In this document: piece by piece, positions 1-10,200 of the stretch
Layout of the letters: every line of letters starts with the position of its first letter
Numbering within the stretch: position 1 is the first letter of the stretch
Source: Symsagittifera roscoffensis
Lineage: Eukaryota; Xenacoelomorpha; Acoela; Convolutidae
Length of the DNA stretch: 64,000 bases
Assembly (NCBI RefSeq): GCF_963678635.1
Contig: NC_087068.1
Span: 56,266,467-56,330,466, forward strand
Direction of reading: 5' to 3'
Notes under the pieces: generated by a model
Databases searched by the model: none
What the model was told of the DNA's origin: nothing
The model's input: only the letters and a program-made list of their open reading frames with translations
Position numbers and translations under genes: made by a program

Positions 1-717
1 AAAAAACTGACTAGAAAAACAAAAATAAAAAAAGTTCAAAAGATTTTAATTTTTTTTTTCATTTTTTTTGCAAAAAACTTTCCATTTTTTTCGAAACTTT
101 TGTTTCCCAGAATAGAGCTTGAAAACTCCAACAATTAATTTTACTTGCTTAAAGTTAAGTTTTAGGTCATGAATTTTAATTTTCTCCTAATTCAGCTGTT
201 GTAAGCCTGTTCGCTTGCTTAGTTCGCTCGAATTAAAAAAAAATCAAAAAATTCAAACCGGTTTTTCTCAACACTGGGAAAACTTTTTGGATATTTTTTA
301 ATGTGGTTCGAGTCACGACTGAAAAGGCTTTAATATGATATATCACACAATCCAATCCGATGATTATTTGTGGCACCTGATTTTGCGTGGAAAACTAAAA
401 GCAAAAAAACTAAACACCCGAATACTAAGTTCCTCCCCATTTTCAATGGTCGGAACAATGCATGGAATTCTATGCTCTACTTAAAATTTCATAAAAGGTT
501 TGTGGAAGCGAAGTAATTCATGCCAGAAAAAAAAGATTTTCATTGCTTTTCATTGTACGCTAAATTTTCAGAGATTTCTTTATCGGGATTCGTAATCCTA
601 GTATACGTTTCCTGATATATCAAAATTGCTTGGAAAACAGAAAGATTTGCTCTCAAAATTATTTCTGATTATCCGCAACTTTCTAGGAGAAGTGACCAAA
701 AATTGTGTTGTTCACAG
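1..717. other. No coding exon seen; probable intron of the glutamate receptor gene
   Basis: This AT-rich stretch lies directly upstream of the first recognisable glutamate-receptor exon. It ends in a good acceptor (TTGTTCACAG at 708-717). I looked for the pore-lining M3 segment and the preceding ligand-binding exons and did not find them, so they are probably to the left of the window. Confidence 0.5.
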
Positions 718-2321
718 GTGCAACCTGATTACAGTTGGGAAGCCGTTCAACAAAAAGAATTACGCATTTGCAGTCCCCAAAGGAACTGGTTTTGCCGTCT
801 CTTAGAACAAGAAATAAAAACAACTAAATTAAATTCTGAATCGTGGAATTATAAAAGTTTTAACTGACGCTGAAAATCTAATCGAGAAAATAGCGTAACT
901 GTTTAAGACTTTTTTTCTAAAACTCTACCAATATTCCAAATGAAATTTCGGATCTACTTAACAAGAATATTTTGTCCCCCCATATGGTATCTACTTAAGA
1001 ATCTCTCCCCCCTCCCCCTATGAATAAATACAGTAAATTAGCACTGAGCTTTCTATTGAGAATTATAATTTTGCTGCATTCTGATTGGTCCAAAATACGA
1101 TTATTTAATTTACTTAACAATCTCCCCCCTTTCTGAAAAGGGAGGGATTTTTTTAAGTAGATCCGAAAATTCTACTTGAGGTCACAAAACCTGACCTTGC
1201 AACAGCTGAAAAGTTGATGTTTCTTGTCTTCAATCCAAATTATAAGACATAAGTTGATCAAACCAAAACTCAAAACAGTTCTATTGCAACCAAACATCTG
1301 AGTCAGGTTCCGAAATTGGGAGACCGATCTCTCTGGCCATCCTGCGTCTACAGGAGAGTGGGAAGCTGGAGAAACTGAGACAGAAGTGGTTCGAAGCCGA
1401 ATCTCTCTGTCCCGACGAACAGCAGAAACAGAACCAAGGTTCGGCTCTTTTGCTTCCCCTCCCCCACCTCACACGAGAGTCAATTTTATGGTGTGACGAG
1501 TGGTTTTACAAGGTTAATTATCAAGACCATTTTTGTACTTGTCGGAATTGCAGGTGAGGGAAAAAGAAAAATAGCCCAAGGATGCTAGGGGGGGTCTCAA
1601 AACAATTCTTGGATCAGTTTTTATTTCTCCCAAATGTGAGAGTGATAATACGAGAATTATTCTCTTCTGAATGAAATGTTCATGTTTTGATGCCAGACCA
1701 TGTGTCAGAAAGTCCGGCGCAATTAAATAGTAATGATTTCACAACCATATGTAAGAAAATCATGAAATTTCAACACAATTTATATAACTTTCGTCTAATA
1801 TTTTATATTCAGTGGTTATAAATAATTTAGAAACACGGCTATTTTCGTTCTTAGAGAAATCAAAAATGAGCGTTTAACAACGTTTTTGTGCATATTTTTT
1901 TTTGGTATTGGTACCGGTGTACCGGACCAAGTTAGCATCCCCCCAAAGCCGTTTGGGGGGGGGATATGTTAACTTGGTTTTAGGTTGGGAATTTTCAGCC
2001 AATCAGAAAAGAGCATTTTACATGCAGCGCTAGGCAAGTTTAATGCGAACTCACTACTGGGTTGGAAGATATATCTTAACTTGGTCTTTGATTCTGGGTA
2101 ACAACAATTCTGCAACTTCTGCTGCAGGGGAGACAACTGGACTGGAGCTGCGTAACATGGCAGGGGTGTTTCTGGTCCTCATTCTGGGTTTCGTCCTCTC
2201 CATCTCAGCCGCTGTGGTTGAACTGCTGTGGGTGAAGTTGAAGGAGCCCAGAATCAGATTCTCCAGTTTCAAGAGAACCGAACTGCTCATCAACACAACT
2301 GCAGACATACACAAATGCTAA
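718..2321 (+). CDS. Ionotropic glutamate receptor, last three exons (partial)
   Basis: The coding sequence is join(718..788, 1307..1438, 2128..2321), about 132 residues ending in TAA. Exon A encodes the late S2 ligand-binding segment (CNLITVGKPF, then YAFAVPKGT). Exon B encodes the conserved helix motif RPISLAILRLQESGKLEKLR followed by QKWF and a Cys. Exon C encodes the linker and membrane segment M4 (NMAGVFLVLILGFVLS), then a short cytoplasmic tail ending DIHKC. The splice sites are GTTCACAG/GT, ACTG/GTTTTG, GAGTCAG/GT, CAAG/GTTCGG and GCTGCAG/GG, and every junction codon is completed in phase (Gly at both joins). Known of the family: S2 binds glutamate or glycine and M4 anchors the tetrameric cation channel at the plasma membrane. 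M1-M3 and the N-terminal domain are outside the window. The subtype (AMPA/kainate/NMDA/other) is not resolved; NMAGVF in M4 occurs in several classes. Confidence 0.88.
1926..1978. repeat. C-run/G-run inverted repeat in the last iGluR intron
   Basis: ACCAAGTTAGCATCCCCCC (1926 onward) is mirrored by a G-run and GTTAACTTGGT ending at 1978. The arms are about 22 and 27 bases around a short loop, with small indels. It lies 150 bases before the last exon. It could be a transposon footprint; no target duplication was seen. Confidence 0.6.
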
Positions 2322-2720
2322 TTTTATTTACAAAAAAAAAAGAAAGAAAAGTCATTTTAATGTAAATTGATGGTTGTCAAGTTTTCTCGATATTCGATTA
2401 TTGCAATCTAGAAACTAAAATTTACAATGTCAAAATATTTTGTTTTCCCCAGAAAATTTAGGGGGAAAATTTCAAGGTCAAGGCCATTGTTGTGTAATTC
2501 GCCTCGCGGAAACAGATTTGTTCTTGATATTTATCTGAATTAGTTCGGTAACAATTTAACTGCATGACACATTCCAATTTTAGTCCAAGCTGGTTAAAAA
2601 GATTTCTGAGCTGGATCTATTGAATAATTTGGTTTAAAAGTTTGTTGTTCAAAAATGTCCACACGGTAAAGACAAATCTAAATTTTGTCAACGAGCAAAC
2701 TTTCTCAGATCGAGAAATTT
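2322..2720. other. 3' flank of the glutamate receptor; no gene
   Basis: This is AT-rich sequence after the receptor stop codon. No canonical AATAAA is seen close to the stop. No coding signal was found on either strand. Confidence 0.5.
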
Positions 2721-2721
2721 A

Positions 2722-2832
2722 GACCCGAAGTCGGTCGCACGGTTGAACATTTCGGTCGCACGGTCGCACGGTTGAGCAGTTGAAACAGTCGGTCTCACGG
2801 TAGCATGGTTGAAATCGGTCGCACGGTTGAAA
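2722..2832. repeat. Short imperfect tandem repeat, core GGTCGCACGGTTGAA
   Basis: The core GGTCGCACGGTTGA recurs about five times with variable spacers and small changes (for example GGTCTCACGGTAGCATGGTTGAA). The GC content stands out from the AT-rich surroundings. This is a local minisatellite with no coding role seen. Confidence 0.75.
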
Positions 2833-2969
2833 CATATCTGGCAAAGTGGGCAGTTTTTGAGCTTTTTCCAACCCCCAACACCAAACTTTGAAGTCAATTT
2901 TGAAAAATTATATATTAAGGTTGTCATAATGAATGAAACTTGGCATGTTGAACAAACTAACAACTGTGA

Positions 2970-3180
2970 ATATCATTACGAGGCCAAACTGTGCTTTTTA
3001 AGAAATATAAGCAGATTCCGCTACAAAGACGCTCCCTTTGTACTTATTTTGTTCTTTCATTTTCTGTGATCATTCCGACAAAATTTTAACAAGTTTAAAG
3101 ACTTGTCTCTGGAATCCAGGAACCTACAGACACAAAATTATGCGCTTATCCAGTGCACAGTTCGGCCTTGTAATGAGGTT
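2970..3180. repeat. Dispersed repeat with core CACAGTTTGGCCTCGTAATGA, two facing copies
   Basis: A minus-orientation copy (TTACGAGGCCAAACTGTGC, about 2976-2995) and a plus copy (GTGCACAGTTCGGCCTTGTAATGA, about 3153-3176) face each other across some 180 bases. Further plus copies lie near 9219-9245 and 51607-51632. The motif looks like a terminus of a dispersed element, but I could not define the full element. Confidence 0.5.
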
Positions 3181-3909
3181 TGTTCTAAGAACAAAAAATT
3201 ACGCGTTTATGGTATGTTACACGAAAGTTTCGCAGAATTTTGAAATGTTCAGACTTTCACAAACCATGGCGAGACTCATGTCCAGACGTTCCAGATTCAA
3301 ACTCTCGGCGCGAATATTCAATTTGGAAGTGGAACGGGATACGGCGTGACTTAGAAAGTCTGGACATATATCTGGCAAATCGATCTGGGCAGTCAAGTCG
3401 GTTGCATTGTTTCCTGGGTCGCGCCAGTTCCCTTTTGGTCTGGAAAGTCGCTACGAGTGTTATTGATTGCAAAAATCTGAAAAGGCCGAAATTTTGTCCT
3501 TGAATTCAGGAATTATGTCTCAGACCTCGACCCGGGACTTACGCTCATAATTTGAAAAAATCATGAGCCTTCAAACTCCTAACTGTTATCGGAAATATCT
3601 ATGGCCCTGTACAAAAATTTGTCATTTTGTTTTGACTTTTAAAACAAAAGCTGTTTTAAACATAAGAATATGGAACGTAAAATGGAGGGAAGAGAAAAAA
3701 TTGTTCCGAATTTTGAAGAACGTGAGGAATTTATATCCTCGGGGTGAATTTTTTTTATTCAGACCACATTTACAAAATGCTGTTCCTTCGGAGGATCGGT
3801 CGCTCTGCATGGAGCCAGCCCAGTTTGCACACCATAATAGTAATCTGCCATAAAAATGTCTAAAAGTGCATATTTTTTCTCGCACGACAAAATCGTTTGA
3901 AATTGAAAT
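3181..3909. other. No gene recognised
   Basis: Short open frames exist here, but none shows a family motif, a splice pattern or codon-like structure. I see nothing supportable. Confidence 0.5.
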
Positions 3910-4056
3910 CAGGCTATAACGGAAAATACATCATCCCGAAAGGATGTCTAATCAACGCGGTAGAATCAGGATGTTGGAGCATACCGCCCGAACCTCTTGA
4001 TTCTAGCGCGTTGATTAGACATCCTTTCGGGATGATGTATTTTCCGTTATAGCCTG
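3910..4056. repeat. 59-bp foldback (inverted repeat) with one mismatch
   Basis: The left arm (3910-3968, starting CAGGCTATAACGGAAAATAC) and the right arm (3998-4056, ending in its reverse complement) are both 59 bases and differ at a single position. The loop is 29 bases. The right arm is continuous with the gag start of the truncated minus-strand retroelement, so the left arm appears to be an inverted copy of the element's broken end. The near-identity implies a recent event. Confidence 0.93.
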
Positions 4057-4869
4057 CCAAGTTTCCTGTTGCATCTTCGTGTTTGATTGTAGGCGATACT
4101 GTTGATGATCCGAATGGATTTGTTTTCATGTTTTGCTATGCTCTATTCCTTTTTCGCTTCGAATCGCACACTCCTATGCGTCTTGTGGTGAGCTTGTTTG
4201 TTCTAATCTTTTCGTTCGTCATATGGACCATGAACATGTCTCGTTCGTAGTTGTTGATTGCATATCAAGTCCCGGGCGTTTTTGTTGTAGACGATGCTGG
4301 TCTTCAGCTCCAATCAAAGTAATATATAGCTCCTCACTTTGGATTCTGCCTCATCCTATGGGAAATTGTTAGATAGTGCTCTTTTCTCTCTGACTTTTGT
4401 TGTTTTGTTTTCCCAAGTAACCTTTTCGTTTTGATTGCGCATATCCCGTTTTTGTTTTTCTGCTTCTGTTTTACCTGTTATTTTGAGTTCGTATATCGGT
4501 TTTGTTGGATCGATGACTGGAGTTTAAGTTCGGAGCAGGCTTCGCTCTTCTATCCCGTCTTTGGCAAGGACAGCCATTTCCTTCATCGCTGCCCATTTGG
4601 ATCATTCGAGTGGTGGCTCTGTTGATGTCTTTTACCAAACTGGTGGGATACTCAGCGGATTTTTGTATCCTGCTGGCTGCGCCATGTCATAACGCTACGT
4701 ATCAATAAATATAAAATTCGTACAGGTTGGCAAACAAACTCAGTAGCTCAGAAGAGAATAAAAAAGTAACTGAATGATAATCTGTCATTCTTTGTTCTGA
4801 GCGTTTTATACTGTACGGTTACGGTATGGCCGTGTTGTTCAAAGTCATTAGACCTGCAAAAAATTAACA
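3998..4869 (-). mobile_element. Truncated Ty3/Gypsy-type element: 5' LTR, primer-binding site, leader and gag start
   Basis: Read on the minus strand, a candidate LTR (complement 4685..4869, starting TGTTAATT and ending GACA) contains a TATA box (TATAAAA at 4804-4810). It is followed immediately by TGGCGCAGCCAGCAGGAT (complement 4667..4684). That is the position and form expected of a tRNA primer-binding site, and the TGGCGCAG start is common among Gypsy elements. About 500 bases of leader follow, then a short open frame from Met at 4129 (begins MKTNPFGSS) that may be the gag N-terminus. The element ends abruptly in the foldback at 4056. No matching LTR was found in the window. Confidence 0.6.
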
Positions 4870-5783
4870 TAGATATATAAATAATTAATTATATAAATAT
4901 ATACATCAAACGATCATGCCAATCCGGCCGGATGACAGTCTCCACAACAAATTGAATGATTAGCTTGATGAAAGCGGTTTAGATTGTCCTTTCCACTTAT
5001 TTGATGCTTTGAGGGATTTGATTTGATGGAGCTGTCTGCTGGTGTTATTTTGGAGTTGTATTGTTCTTTTTTTTGTGGGCTGGATAGTCCACCAAAAAAG
5101 TGTAGAGAGCCTTAATCACTAGGTGCTGGAAAAATAGTAGTTTTTGAAAACCACGTGAACATTTTCATAAGGTATTACGAACATCAGAGGATAATGAGTT
5201 GTCTAAAATTTTTGCAATGTTCTGATTTAAGGTGACAAACTAAGGCTGTCCAGTAGCGTGCCGAGGGAGGGGACGAAGGGTCTGACCCCATTCATCTCTG
5301 GTTGTCTAATTTTTCCAAAGGGTCCCCCCTTTAATATAATTCTACTATGACATCCAATTTTGTTTCTGAACACGCCTTCGGCAATTGGTTAAAATTTCCA
5401 AAAAAAGTTGCCCAAAAACGCCGTTGTTTTTTTTTGTTTTTTTTTTGCCTTTTAACAATCCATCTATGTAGTTTATCTAGGGGCTGGCTCTAGGATAAAC
5501 TAGGACTTTCGGGAAACTCTGTCGTCTTCAGGTTGTCTAAATAAACGTTCGCAAATTGTCGATGTAAAATTGAATCATTCCAATTAATTTTTAGTAAGAA
5601 AACATTTTTGATTGAATATGTGTATTAGACAACAAAATCACTGTCCCACTGCTCTTTGATCTAGAGTAGACAAGTAAAGTTTAGCAGCAAGGTCAACTAG
5701 AGGGAAAAAGGGTAGGAATTGTCGAAACTTCTTGAAACCAAATGTGATCACTTATTTTTTCACTTATCATTTATCTGTTGCAG
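4870..5783. other. No gene recognised
   Basis: AT-rich non-coding sequence with no ORF or repeat that I can support. Its right end is the acceptor region (TTTATCTGTTGCAG) of the next exon. Confidence 0.5.
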
Positions 5784-7936
5784 CCATTCAACCGACTGGT
5801 CTTTCTCATGGCTTTTCCTTCTTTCAAAATCTGTTCATGCAATGTGATGACGTCACTGGTGGCTTCATGTGTCCACATTGTATGGAAGCAGCGGAACCTA
5901 ACACAGCGGTCAAACTGGGATGCATAGGTCACATTTTTTACGAACTAAAATTGAATATTACGAGAAATCAACTCGCAACAAAAATACCAACAATGTTGTA
6001 GAAGGCAAGGAAGTGAAATAGTACCCGTACCCAGTAAATTTTCTAAAACAGATCTGAATTATCTTGTTCAGATCTAAATTTCAAATCTGAAGTAGGTTGC
6101 GAAATGTTTAAACAATGCTTGGATACTTTAAAGATTGGTTATTTCAGATCTAATTTCCGATCTGAAATTTTGTTTTTCTTGGTTATTTCAGATCTGAAAA
6201 ATCAGTTATTCTGACACAATATTTGCTAGTTTTGATTTGTTTTTGTGTTTGATAGCTTTTGCTGGCTACTAGAAGGTATTCAGCAAGTTACAGGTCTTCT
6301 AACAGTTTTTGAAAAGTTTTTAACACTGTTTAACAAGAAATTTAGTTCGAAAAAAAACTGTTTGTGAAAATATTCGGAAGTTTTTCTGACCGCTAGTTAA
6401 CATAAACATAATTGTGTGTTGCAGAAACATCAAAAAAACTAAAATTTTGCTCGAAATGCATATATTATATTTTGACAAAAAATTTCTCAGATCTGATTTC
6501 AGTTTTGAAATTTTGTTTTTCAAGGTTATTTCAGATCTGAAAATTTCTTTTTCAAATCCAAATTTCAGATCTGAAATTTCTATAGTTTTACAAGGTCTGA
6601 AATAGAGAATTTCAGATCTGAGAATCAACTTATGTCAGAAAGAAAAAAGTTCAGATCTTGCACATAAAATCCCCTGGGTACAGGAGGTCCTAATCTCTGC
6701 CTCACCATGCAAAATAAATATTTTCTCACCTAAGTTTCATTTGCATTTGGCATGCGGACTACATAGGCTATTCCAAACACATTTGTTCCTCGTATCCAAA
6801 CTCTTTTAAAACCTATACCAAATTATTGCTGATTTTAGAGAAGGAAAGAATTGATTTGCAGCTTTGGTTTTTTGCTGAACACTTTTCAAGTAAAGTCTTT
6901 GATTGTTTTTTTTGTAAGTAACCAATTATAGTTTTTCTAAAAACGACATTGTTTGTTGTAGAAATAAGCAAACAACTACTGCGCATCGTAAAAAGACTGC
7001 TCATTAACAGTGCAAAGGCCTGAGAGTTACGACTGCCCCTTAATCTATATCGAATAATTTTTGGGAGAAGAAAATATTGAAAAAATTATAAATTTTGTAT
7101 CAATCAAAGATCAACTGTGAAAGTTTGAGTCGTACGAAATTAATTCGACCGATTAGCTAGCCTCAATTCAGTTTGGAGTGATTTTGATCTGCAGGATAAT
7201 TCACCATGCATCAACAATTTGTGCTACGCTTTCAGCATTATGAATAAAATTTTCAAAGCGCACAAAAATTAGCCCAGCGCACTTTCGAACTTCCATAACT
7301 GTGCAAAAATGATCGGAGGTAAAATATCTTTTTAAATTAGACTTCAGGGAGTCGGTATTTTCGATGGGGTACTAAAAAAAATTTGTCGAAAATTATTTTT
7401 ATTCGATCGCCAAAAATTGACTGAGCAAAAAACCCCACCTAGCATAAATTTTCCGTTTTCTTCGAAAGTCGAAACATTAACTGAATAGTTTCGTGTTGCC
7501 TCTGTAAGATTTTGGTTTTCTTTTGTTATACGGCCTAAAAATTTGAAATTTGGTTAATTCAGCTTTTGTTGTCATTAAGAATCCAGACTTTTTTGCTGGA
7601 AAAAATTTCAACCAATCAGATTCGAGAATTTGGATCTAATTTTAAAAATATGAAAAAGATCGGTTTTGTGCCGTAAAACAAAAAAGAGCCAAGAGTTTTC
7701 TGAATTTAGAGGCATCATAAGCATCTGTTTCAAATTATTTTGATCTTGTAAGATATATAGAACCGCAATTGGCATCGAAAAATGCAACGAAATTTTTTTT
7801 AAAAAAAAGTGGAAACAATCAGGTTTAGGAAAGTAAAAACTCTTCAATTACTTTTTTCCAGACATTGACGAATGCCTGAATGAAGTTGAATTTTGTGGCG
7901 CCAGGGCAGTTGGCTGTAGCAACTCTGAATTTTTAT
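5784..7936 (+). CDS. Two exons of an EGF-repeat protein, thrombospondin-like (partial)
   Basis: Exon 1 is 5784-5927, with acceptor CTGTTGCAG and donor ATAG/GTCAC. It encodes CDDVTGGFMCPHC and then KLGCI. Exon 2 begins at 7862 (acceptor CTTTTTTCCAG) and encodes IDECLNEVEFCGARAVGC. Both exons start in phase 1 and exon 1 ends in phase 1, the usual phase of EGF-module exons. The join makes CIDIDEC, the hallmark of a calcium-binding EGF module. GGFMCPHC resembles the GF-C-x-x-C part of thrombospondin-type EGF repeats. The 3' end of exon 2 is unclear: the frame meets a TAG at about 7934 and no strong donor was found. Other exons of the gene were not found, so this may be part of a larger gene, or a decayed fragment. 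Confidence 0.5.
6040..6660. repeat. Cluster of palindromic TTTCAGATCTGAAA motifs
   Basis: The self-complementary core CAGATCTG, usually extended to TTTCAGATCTGAAA or a half-copy, appears about ten times between 6050 and 6655 with uneven spacing. The cluster lies in the presumed intron of the EGF-type gene. No protein is encoded here. Confidence 0.7.
7018..7480. repeat. Diverged copy of the GACTGC...AGTCGGAACA interspersed repeat
   Basis: The start (GAGAGTTACGACTGCCCCTTAA) and end (TTCCGTTTTCTTCGAAAGTCGAAACATT) parallel the better-preserved copies at 46852-47377 and 47421-47956. The middle shares phrases such as ATGATCGGAGGTAAAATATCTTTT. This copy is older and more divergent. Confidence 0.6.
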
Positions 7937-7939
7937 AGG

Positions 7940-9893
7940 AATTTCGAAAAACTGGGATCGTGGAGAATCAAATCAGCCTGAAAACGTGATGAGATTCTTG
8001 TGGGTTTACCAAAAGTACCGTTTGAGAGATGCAAAAAGTCTCGACTATAATCGAAGATTTGTTTGCACTGTGGTTGATTAGACACTTCTTACAGAAAATA
8101 ATTTCTGATTTCCAACACTTTCTACCAACTTATCCTAAATGTAATCAATCATTGGAAAATATCCTATAGTTAACGAGCCATATTTAGCAACGTTTTCTTC
8201 AAAAATTTCAACAACAAAAACGGTTTCAAAGGTCGAAACTTTTTGAGACATTTAGTTATAATTTCTGTAAAGTTTTCAGAGAAATTAACGATTTTAGCTT
8301 TCCATATTTATCTTTCGAAGTTAAATGGTTTTATAGACTTAACAATTGACGGCTGAGTTATTTTTTGTGGTAATTGAAGACATCAGATTATGTTATTTTA
8401 CAATGTGAGTACACTAATGAAGGCCGTCAGTTGGTTGTTTGTTTTGAATAACTATTCTCTATAAATGCATATTAACTGTTTTGGCTCTTCAGTTCTAGTT
8501 TCTGTAATAGTTTGATTCAATTTTTAATTTTTGAAAGCATAGCCAACTTTACTTTGGAATAAAAAATCATTTCGTGCAGAAAAAATGATCAACTTCTGGT
8601 TGTATTTTGAACTTCAAGTTTTCTAATGGGTATAAAACAAGGACCCAATTTCCTAAATGTGGGTTTCACCAACAGAAATTTGAAAAATTACGAAACTCGA
8701 AACAATTTGATTTGATACATTTGCTTAAAATCGAAAATCTAAAGCGTTTAAATGAGGTTTGTTGGTTAATTTGAATTCATTGACCTTTCCGAAATCTTTG
8801 TTTGCTATGTTTTTGCTGATAGATTTTTTATTAAAGTTTTGCTGATAAATTTTTTATTAAATTATTGATTTTTATGTTTTAAATCTAGTTTCAATCAAGA
8901 GATCTAATTTATTGAATCTATTTTTCAGCTTCATTGATCTTTCGTCATGTTGTATTTAAAATTGGTTACCTCAGAAAAAACTGAAGGTTAAAACTGAAAA
9001 TAAAAAAATGTTCGTACTTTTACTGACATTACACACTCACTTATCAGTAAGGTATGAAAAAAATTTGAGAAACTTCATTAAAAACCGCTTAAGTTGCAAA
9101 TTTTGGTGCGAGTTTTTTCGCAAGATATCAAAAAGTTTTAAATCATTTTACTGCTCTTTTGAGCGCCGACACGGAGATTTAAATATATTTAAATATACAA
9201 CACCAAATTTGCGCCTATCCAGTGCACAGTTTGGCCTCGTAGTGACGTAAGTAACATACAGGCGGGTTTATAATATTCAACAACCACAAAATCGACATAT
9301 TCAACTGTGAACTCGATAGTATTTTGGACTCACAGGTGACTGTTAAAACTCGAAAAAAATGCCCTATCGAAAAACAATAGCTAGTCTATCGGATGATTTG
9401 TACGATGACATCAAATTTGCACAAAGTGGCTAGGCTGATGTGATAGCAAGGACCGATGGCTCGGCATTTGGTTGGCTAAAAACAGCGAATTTGGGCACGC
9501 CACGGATTAGAAAAAGGATAAAGATATTTGAAACAATTATGGGTTTTGCAATTTTTCTGCAAAAATGATTTGAAAAAAATTAATTTCCAGATGTCGAGTT
9601 AAATCGTATTTAGTTTAGCCGTTTCAAGTTACATCGGCAGTTTTTTTGATCAAACTTTCTCAAATTTCTGTAAAAGACGTGTTATTCACAGCTTTCATGC
9701 AAAAAACAGTTTAAGCTTTTTTTTCTACAAAATTTCGTTATTTTTCATCAACCCCCAACTAATGGTCGAAAGTGTATGTTGTGTTAATTTCCCACATTCC
9801 GAAAAAAATCAAGGGCTTTATTTTAGCTCCAAATGCGCCCTAAGAAAAATACATGATCGAAATTGTGTGTTCTTCTATTTCCTCGCATTCCAG
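7940..9893. other. No gene recognised
   Basis: AT-rich sequence with no supportable exon. One dispersed repeat core (CACAGTTTGGCCTCGTAGTGACG) lies near 9219-9245. Confidence 0.5.
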
Positions 9894-10075
9894 ACTGTGG
9901 ACTGTGTTATTTTGTTGAGCGAAACTCTTTTTGTGACTCAAAGTCGTTTTTTGCGTCCATACTTTCACATGGTACCACTTTTGCAGCTGAAAATGGTCAG
10001 GCTGATTTAGAGCTGAAGCTAAAGGTCAAGTGCTATCGTTTGGGTCTATGGCTATTGGAACCAGTTCTAAACTAG
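9894..10075 (+). CDS. Possible terminal exon (weak)
   Basis: A pyrimidine tract and acceptor (CCTCGCATTCCAG) precede an open frame starting in phase 1, encoding DCGLCYFVERNSFCDSK and later KLKVKCYRLG before TAG/TAA. The phase matches the EGF-type exons upstream and the frame is Cys-containing, but the spacing is not that of an EGF module and no homology is recognised. It may be chance. Confidence 0.2.
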
Positions 10076-10172
10076 TATTTATAAACCAATTATATTATTG
10101 ATAAATTATCACTATAAAATATTACTAACTAACCAATCATATTCCATCTCTAACATTGACACGTATTTGTAA

Positions 10173-10200
10173 GTGCTGAAACTACTTGTAGTTTCAGCAC
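10173..10200. repeat. Perfect 13-bp hairpin
   Basis: GTGCTGAAACTAC and its exact reverse complement are separated by TT. No U-run or gene context suggests a function. Confidence 0.85.

Noticed and set aside
7191-7260. EGF-like exon encoding DNSPCINNLCY after a TGATCTGCAG acceptor
   Set aside because: It lies within an interspersed-repeat copy, the frame does not continue into a module, and no donor in the right phase was found.
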